Positions 6,553 to 9,496 of a stretch of 9,496 bases of DNA are shown piece by piece. The translations under genes and the position numbers were made by a program. The number at the start of each line of letters is the position of its first letter. Position 1 is the first letter of the stretch. The notes beneath the pieces are model-generated. The model was not told where the DNA came from. It made no database searches and saw nothing but the letters and a program-made list of their open reading frames with translations. This DNA comes from Gammaproteobacteria bacterium UBA6968 (GTDB taxonomy: Bacteria; Pseudomonadota; Gammaproteobacteria; Pseudomonadales; Azotimanducaceae), in NCBI GenBank assembly GCA_002450255.1, contig DJYW01000150.1, positions 8,406-17,901 of the forward strand, written 5' to 3'.

Positions 6553-7533
6553 ATGAGCCGCATCGCATTTTTAATGGACCCACTTGCATCTCTCGCCCTA
6601 AAAAAAGATTCAACGCTGGCTATGATCAAAGCGGCGCAGCAGCGCGAGCTAGAGGTTTTCTACTTTGAGCAGAAGGACCTTATGCTCAGTGAGGGCAAGA
6701 TCTTGGCGCGCCTGCAACGCATTCGGCTTACAGATCAGTTTCTTGCAACGATGCTGTCACCAAAGCCAGATACAGCCTGGTGTGACTTGGATGATCCCAT
6801 CGTATGTCCCTTGAGTGATATGGACATTGTCATGATGCGCAAAGACCCACCTTTTGACATGCAGTATATCTACACCACTTATCTGCTCGAGCAAGCAGAG
6901 CGAGAAGGTACCCAAGTCATCAATCGACCTAGATCCCTGCGTGATTGCAACGAAAAGCTGTTCGCAACACAGTTCCCACAATGCTGCCCGCCTTTGGTTG
7001 TGAGCCAATCTAAAGAGGTTCTGAAGGCGTTCCACGACAAACACGAAAACGTTGTGCTGAAAAAGCTGGACGGTATGGGAGGCGCTTCGATCTTTCGCGT
7101 CATGGCCGGCGACCCGAATTTGACTGTCATCATCGAAACGTTAACAGATGGCGAACGGGTCCCGATCATGGCTCAGACCTATCTGCCCGAAATTGTGGAT
7201 GGCGATAAGCGTATCCTGCTTATAGATGGCGAGCCGATTCCTTACGCGCTCGCTCGCATACCATCCGCTGGTGAAACGCGGGGCAATCTCGCTGCCGGCG
7301 GACGCGGAGAGGGGCGCCCTTTGACTGACAGAGATCGCTGGATAGCGGAACAAATTGGTCCGGAACTGCGCCAACGCGGTCTCGCCTTTGTCGGGATCGA
7401 TGTTATCGGCGATTATCTGACGGAGATCAATGTCACCTGCCCAACTTGCGTCCGCGAGTTGGATCATCAATTCGAACTCGATATAGCTGGGGATCTTATT
7501 GAATATGCGCTAACCATTGCAGCCGCCAAATGA
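6553..7533 (+). CDS. gshB: Glutathione synthetase
   Basis: GshB joins gamma-glutamylcysteine and glycine with ATP to give glutathione in the cytoplasm. The protein is 326 aa (E. coli ~316). It shows the N-terminal SRIAFLMDPL, the pre-ATP-grasp DPPFDMQYIYTTYLLE at 98-113, NRPRSLRDCNEKL at 124-136, the ATP-grasp loop KKLDGMGGASIFR at 170-182, ARIPSAGETRGNLAAGGRGEGR at about 234-255 and GIDVIGDYLTEINVTCPT at 281-298. Two small departures from the common form are Lys171 where KPLDGMGG is usual, and Cys296 where VTSPT is usual. The ATG at 6553 is chosen because AAGGA lies 7 nt upstream and it gives the canonical MSRIAFLMDP; the frame is open upstream to 6424 but that extension is not family-like. 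tonB follows after 48 bp; the gene heads a probable gshB-tonB-yqgE-ruvX operon. Confidence 0.97.
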   Translation: MSRIAFLMDPLASLALKKDSTLAMIKAAQQRELEVFYFEQKDLMLSEGKILARLQRIRLTDQFLATMLSPKPDTAWCDLDDPIVCPLSDMDIVMMRKDPPFDMQYIYTTYLLEQAEREGTQVINRPRSLRDCNEKLFATQFPQCCPPLVVSQSKEVLKAFHDKHENVVLKKLDGMGGASIFRVMAGDPNLTVIIETLTDGERVPIMAQTYLPEIVDGDKRILLIDGEPIPYALARIPSAGETRGNLAAGGRGEGRPLTDRDRWIAEQIGPELRQRGLAFVGIDVIGDYLTEINVTCPTCVRELDHQFELDIAGDLIEYALTIAAAK

Positions 7534-7581
7534 TTCAAAAACACTATTGCAAAAGGCCGCCCCAGCATCGGCTTCAGTAAG

Positions 7582-8382
7582 ATGGGCATGGCACAACACC
7601 CTCTCTCATATTCGACCATAGCAGAAACCCGATCGCGAGAGCGTCTGATCTTTACCATCGTGATTGGCGCAATTTTGCATGCGGTAGTCATACTAGGTGT
7701 CACCCTGAGTCCTACAAAGCCACCCGAGCGTTCAAAACCAATTGCGATACAACTTAACCCGATTGCGACGCAGTCTGGCAAACTAGACCCGCGCAAGACC
7801 TCTAAAGAGCCCAATTCAACCAAGGCAATTGCCAAATTGGAGACGCAGCAAGAAATAATTGAGCCTGAGCAGGCCACTCCTCTAACGTCAGTTGAAATAC
7901 CCCGGAGGGAAACTACAACCACTCCACTACAGCAGACCAAGCCACGGTTGATTGCCGACAGAGGCACGCTTATCCAGGCGATTAAAGACTTCGATACCAA
8001 GACGTTAGCCGAGCAGGAAAAGGCTGCTGCTTTTGGTACGCGTGTCTTAACCCTGCAGGAGGGTCGACCTGAGACGAATGAAGTCGACGCCTATTTAGCT
8101 ATGTGGAAACGCAAGTGCGAACGCATCGGCAATAACAACTATGCGAATGGTAATCTGGCTGGCGAGTTGCTCATGGAAGTGGTTATTGGCAGCGACGGAC
8201 GGCTGCTCAAAGTGAAGTTGCTACACTCATCAGGACATCCTTCTTTAGACAAAACGGCTCTTGATACGGTGCGACGTGCAGCTCCCTTTCAACCGTTCAG
8301 CGTTACAATGCGAAAACAGTACGATCGAATTGAATTCACTCGTCGATGGCGTTTTCAGCGCCAAAGTTCATCGATCGATTGA
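7582..8382 (+). CDS. TonB-family energy transducer
   Basis: This 266-aa inner-membrane protein should couple the ExbB/ExbD proton channel to outer-membrane partners, or act in envelope functions. After a short cytoplasmic tail (1-21, RSRER before the membrane) there is one transmembrane helix at about 22-42, with His33 where TonB carries its functionally important membrane His. Residues 43-170 are a polar periplasmic linker with scattered prolines but no EP/KP repeats. The TonB C-terminal domain spans ~170-258: YLAMWKRKCERIGNNNYA, then GELLMEVVIGSDGRL, LLHSSGHPSLD and AAPFQPF. No exbB/exbD or receptor gene is nearby. Its place between gshB and yqgE matches P. aeruginosa PA0406 (tonB3), linked in that species to twitching motility, so an envelope rather than iron role is plausible but inferred. 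The ATG at 7582 has a weak site; Met3 (7588) is an alternative. Confidence 0.85.
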   Translation: MGMAQHPLSYSTIAETRSRERLIFTIVIGAILHAVVILGVTLSPTKPPERSKPIAIQLNPIATQSGKLDPRKTSKEPNSTKAIAKLETQQEIIEPEQATPLTSVEIPRRETTTTPLQQTKPRLIADRGTLIQAIKDFDTKTLAEQEKAAAFGTRVLTLQEGRPETNEVDAYLAMWKRKCERIGNNNYANGNLAGELLMEVVIGSDGRLLKVKLLHSSGHPSLDKTALDTVRRAAPFQPFSVTMRKQYDRIEFTRRWRFQRQSSSID

Positions 8383-8395
8383 ACCCAGAGGGCCC

Positions 8396-8944
8396 ATGGA
8401 TTTAAAGCACCACTTTCTTATCGCGATGCCCAACATCGTCGGCGACTACTTTCATCGTTCGGTCATCTATATCTGTGATCACTCGGAGGACGGCGCTATT
8501 GGGCTGGTGATCAACCGTGCGTCTAATATGTCATTGCTCGAGTTATTTGCGCGGATCAATTTATCTGCCGAACGCAATTGGGTTGAAGTTCCGGTGCTGG
8601 AAGGCGGGCCTGTATCCACCGAAAAGGGTTTCGTGCTCCACGGGAATGATGTGCTCCTGGATTCTTCAGCTGCACTAGGAGATGGACTATTTTTGTCCAC
8701 TGCGCTGGAAGCCCTCGAAAAATTGGCAGATGGCGAGGGCCCGAAAGAGTTCCTAGTCGCTCTGGGCTATGCCGGGTGGGGTAGCGGCCAGCTTGAGGAC
8801 GAAGTCAGTCGCAATGTTTGGTTGACCGTTGCAGCTGACCCAACCGTACTGTTCTCGACCCCATTAGACGAGCGTTTTGACGCCGCTGCACACCTGCTAG
8901 GCATCGATAGCCGTTTTCTCACCGGCGAAGCGGGTCATGCGTAA
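8396..8944 (+). CDS. yqgE: YqgE/AlgH family protein (DUF179)
   Basis: This is a cytoplasmic protein of the UPF0301/YqgE-AlgH family whose biochemical role is not settled. The 182-aa length matches the family (~187). Hallmarks are LKHHFLIAMP at 3-12, FHRSVIYICDH at 19-29, GAIGLVINR at 33-41, LEGGPVSTEKGFVLH at 68-82, and ALGYAGWGSGQLEDEVSRNVWL at about 122-143. The ATG at 8396 is selected because GAGG sits about 4 nt upstream and the family N-terminus (MDLKHHFLIAMP) follows at once; the frame is open further upstream inside tonB but without family similarity. It begins 13 bp after the tonB stop and is followed by ruvX after 23 bp, the classic yqgE-ruvX pair, so the genes are surely cotranscribed. 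In Pseudomonas AlgH affects alginate expression; no such gene is seen here. Confidence 0.95.
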   Translation: MDLKHHFLIAMPNIVGDYFHRSVIYICDHSEDGAIGLVINRASNMSLLELFARINLSAERNWVEVPVLEGGPVSTEKGFVLHGNDVLLDSSAALGDGLFLSTALEALEKLADGEGPKEFLVALGYAGWGSGQLEDEVSRNVWLTVAADPTVLFSTPLDERFDAAAHLLGIDSRFLTGEAGHA

Positions 8945-8967
8945 TACTGAGCGCGATAAAGAGTAGC

Positions 8968-9456
8968 GTGGCAAGCTACTACTTAGGCATCGACTTCGGC
9001 CTTAAACATATTGGTGTAGCCGTCGGCCAGCCCGTTACTCATACTGCTTCGCCACTCGTGACCGTAGCGGCCCAAGACGGCCAACCTGACTGGGCGCATA
9101 TTGGCAGACTGCTCAAGGAATACAATCCATCCGACATCGTTGTTGGCCTACCTCTGAATATGGATGGCAGCAGTTCCGAAATGGCCGCTGCCGCAGCGGA
9201 TTTTGCTGCGGCAATACGCGACAGATTTGGCGTTTCTGTAACGCTAATCGATGAACGCCTAACGTCCTGGTCCGTGCAAAACGACATGGAGGAAAATAAC
9301 TCAAGGCCACAGTCGAAACGTTCGAAAGCAGAAGCTGCAAAACAAAGGTCCGGCAAAAAGAGGTCTTCGAAATCAAAGCGAGCCAAGTCCGGCCCAGATG
9401 TGCACCAGCACTCAGCATGCCTCATCCTCGAAACCTGGATGAACGAAAACCTGTAA
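8968..9456 (+). CDS. ruvX: Putative pre-16S rRNA nuclease / Holliday junction resolvase-like RuvX (YqgF)
   Basis: RuvX/YqgF is an RNase H-fold nuclease for 5' maturation of 16S rRNA, also described as a Holliday-junction resolvase homologue. The protein is 162 aa against 138 in E. coli. Core motifs are present: YLGIDFGLKHIGVAVGQ at 5-21 with Asp9, DIVVGLPLNMDG at 56-67, LIDERLTSW at 93-101 with Glu96, and the last helix GPDVHQHSACLILETWM at 142-158, where Asp144 would be the third acidic residue. The extra length is a Lys/Arg/Ser-rich stretch at ~113-141 with 13 basic residues in 28, where E. coli has a short loop. The GTG start at 8968 has AAAGAG about 7 nt upstream, gives the family N-terminus and follows yqgE by 23 bp. 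In Pseudomonas pyrR comes next; here the window ends. Confidence 0.93.
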   Translation: MASYYLGIDFGLKHIGVAVGQPVTHTASPLVTVAAQDGQPDWAHIGRLLKEYNPSDIVVGLPLNMDGSSSEMAAAAADFAAAIRDRFGVSVTLIDERLTSWSVQNDMEENNSRPQSKRSKAEAAKQRSGKKRSSKSKRAKSGPDVHQHSACLILETWMNENL

Positions 9457-9463
9457 CACTGAT

Positions 9464-9490
9464 CGAAGCAAACGAAGCAAACGAAGCTGA
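9464..9490 (+). repeat. 9-bp tandem repeat downstream of ruvX
   Basis: CGAAGCAAA occurs twice in tandem (9464-9472, 9473-9481) followed by a third copy CGAAGCTGA (9482-9490) that differs at two positions. It starts 7 bp after the ruvX stop and runs to the window edge. The unit length is a multiple of three, but no start codon or ribosome-binding site lies before it in the available sequence. Its role is unknown; slippage in an intergenic spacer is enough to explain it. Confidence 0.6.
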
Positions 9491-9496
9491 GCGAAC

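Noticed and set aside
7467..8000. 177-codon minus-strand frame opposite tonB
   Set aside because: It is antisense to the TonB N-terminal half, has no motif or ribosome-binding site, and overlaps the gshB end.
9039..9425. 128- and 101-codon minus-strand frames opposite ruvX
   Set aside because: Long antisense frames arise from the codon composition of ruvX; neither shows a domain or start signal.

Overview
The window looks like chromosomal DNA of a free-living gammaproteobacterium. Every recognisable protein is of gammaproteobacterial type. From memory, the order metF, rsmE, [one gene], gshB, tonB, yqgE, ruvX matches the Pseudomonas aeruginosa PAO1 chromosome around PA0404-PA0430, and metK divergent from tkt matches the PA0546-PA0548 area. 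I see no insertion sequence, phage gene, CRISPR array, rRNA or tRNA. This is mainly a housekeeping region.

Layout. Bases 1-163 (minus) hold the N-terminal 54 codons of phosphoglycerate kinase (pgk), which runs off the left edge. Transketolase (tkt, minus, 326-2296) lies upstream of it, so central carbon genes read leftward. A 177-bp divergent control region (2297-2473) separates tkt from a rightward one-carbon/methionine block: metK (SAM synthetase), metF (methylenetetrahydrofolate reductase) and rsmE (16S rRNA m3U1498 methyltransferase, a SAM user). rsmE converges on a minus-strand gene (5375-6364) for a 329-residue, mostly helical protein with no enzymatic motif. Its N-terminal half resembles the FimL / ChpA-N-terminal family of type IV pilus chemosensory proteins. 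Divergent from it is a rightward cluster that looks like one operon: gshB (glutathione synthetase), a TonB-family energy transducer, yqgE and ruvX (yqgF). In Pseudomonas pyrR and pyrB follow; here the window ends 40 bp after ruvX.

Logic. metK makes SAM and metF supplies methyl groups as 5-methyl-THF. ahcY (SAH hydrolase), which often sits with these genes, is not between them. In the same way no gap/epd gene lies between tkt and pgk. Both look like local loss or relocation.

The points most worth a second look are: the FimL/ChpA-like protein standing alone where Pseudomonas has pilGHIJK-chpA; a strongly basic insertion in RuvX between two catalytic acidic residues; and the tkt leader, where a 10-bp inverted repeat overlaps the start codon, puts the Shine-Dalgarno in the loop and contains a six-codon mini-ORF. 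I did not find a clearly new multi-gene system.
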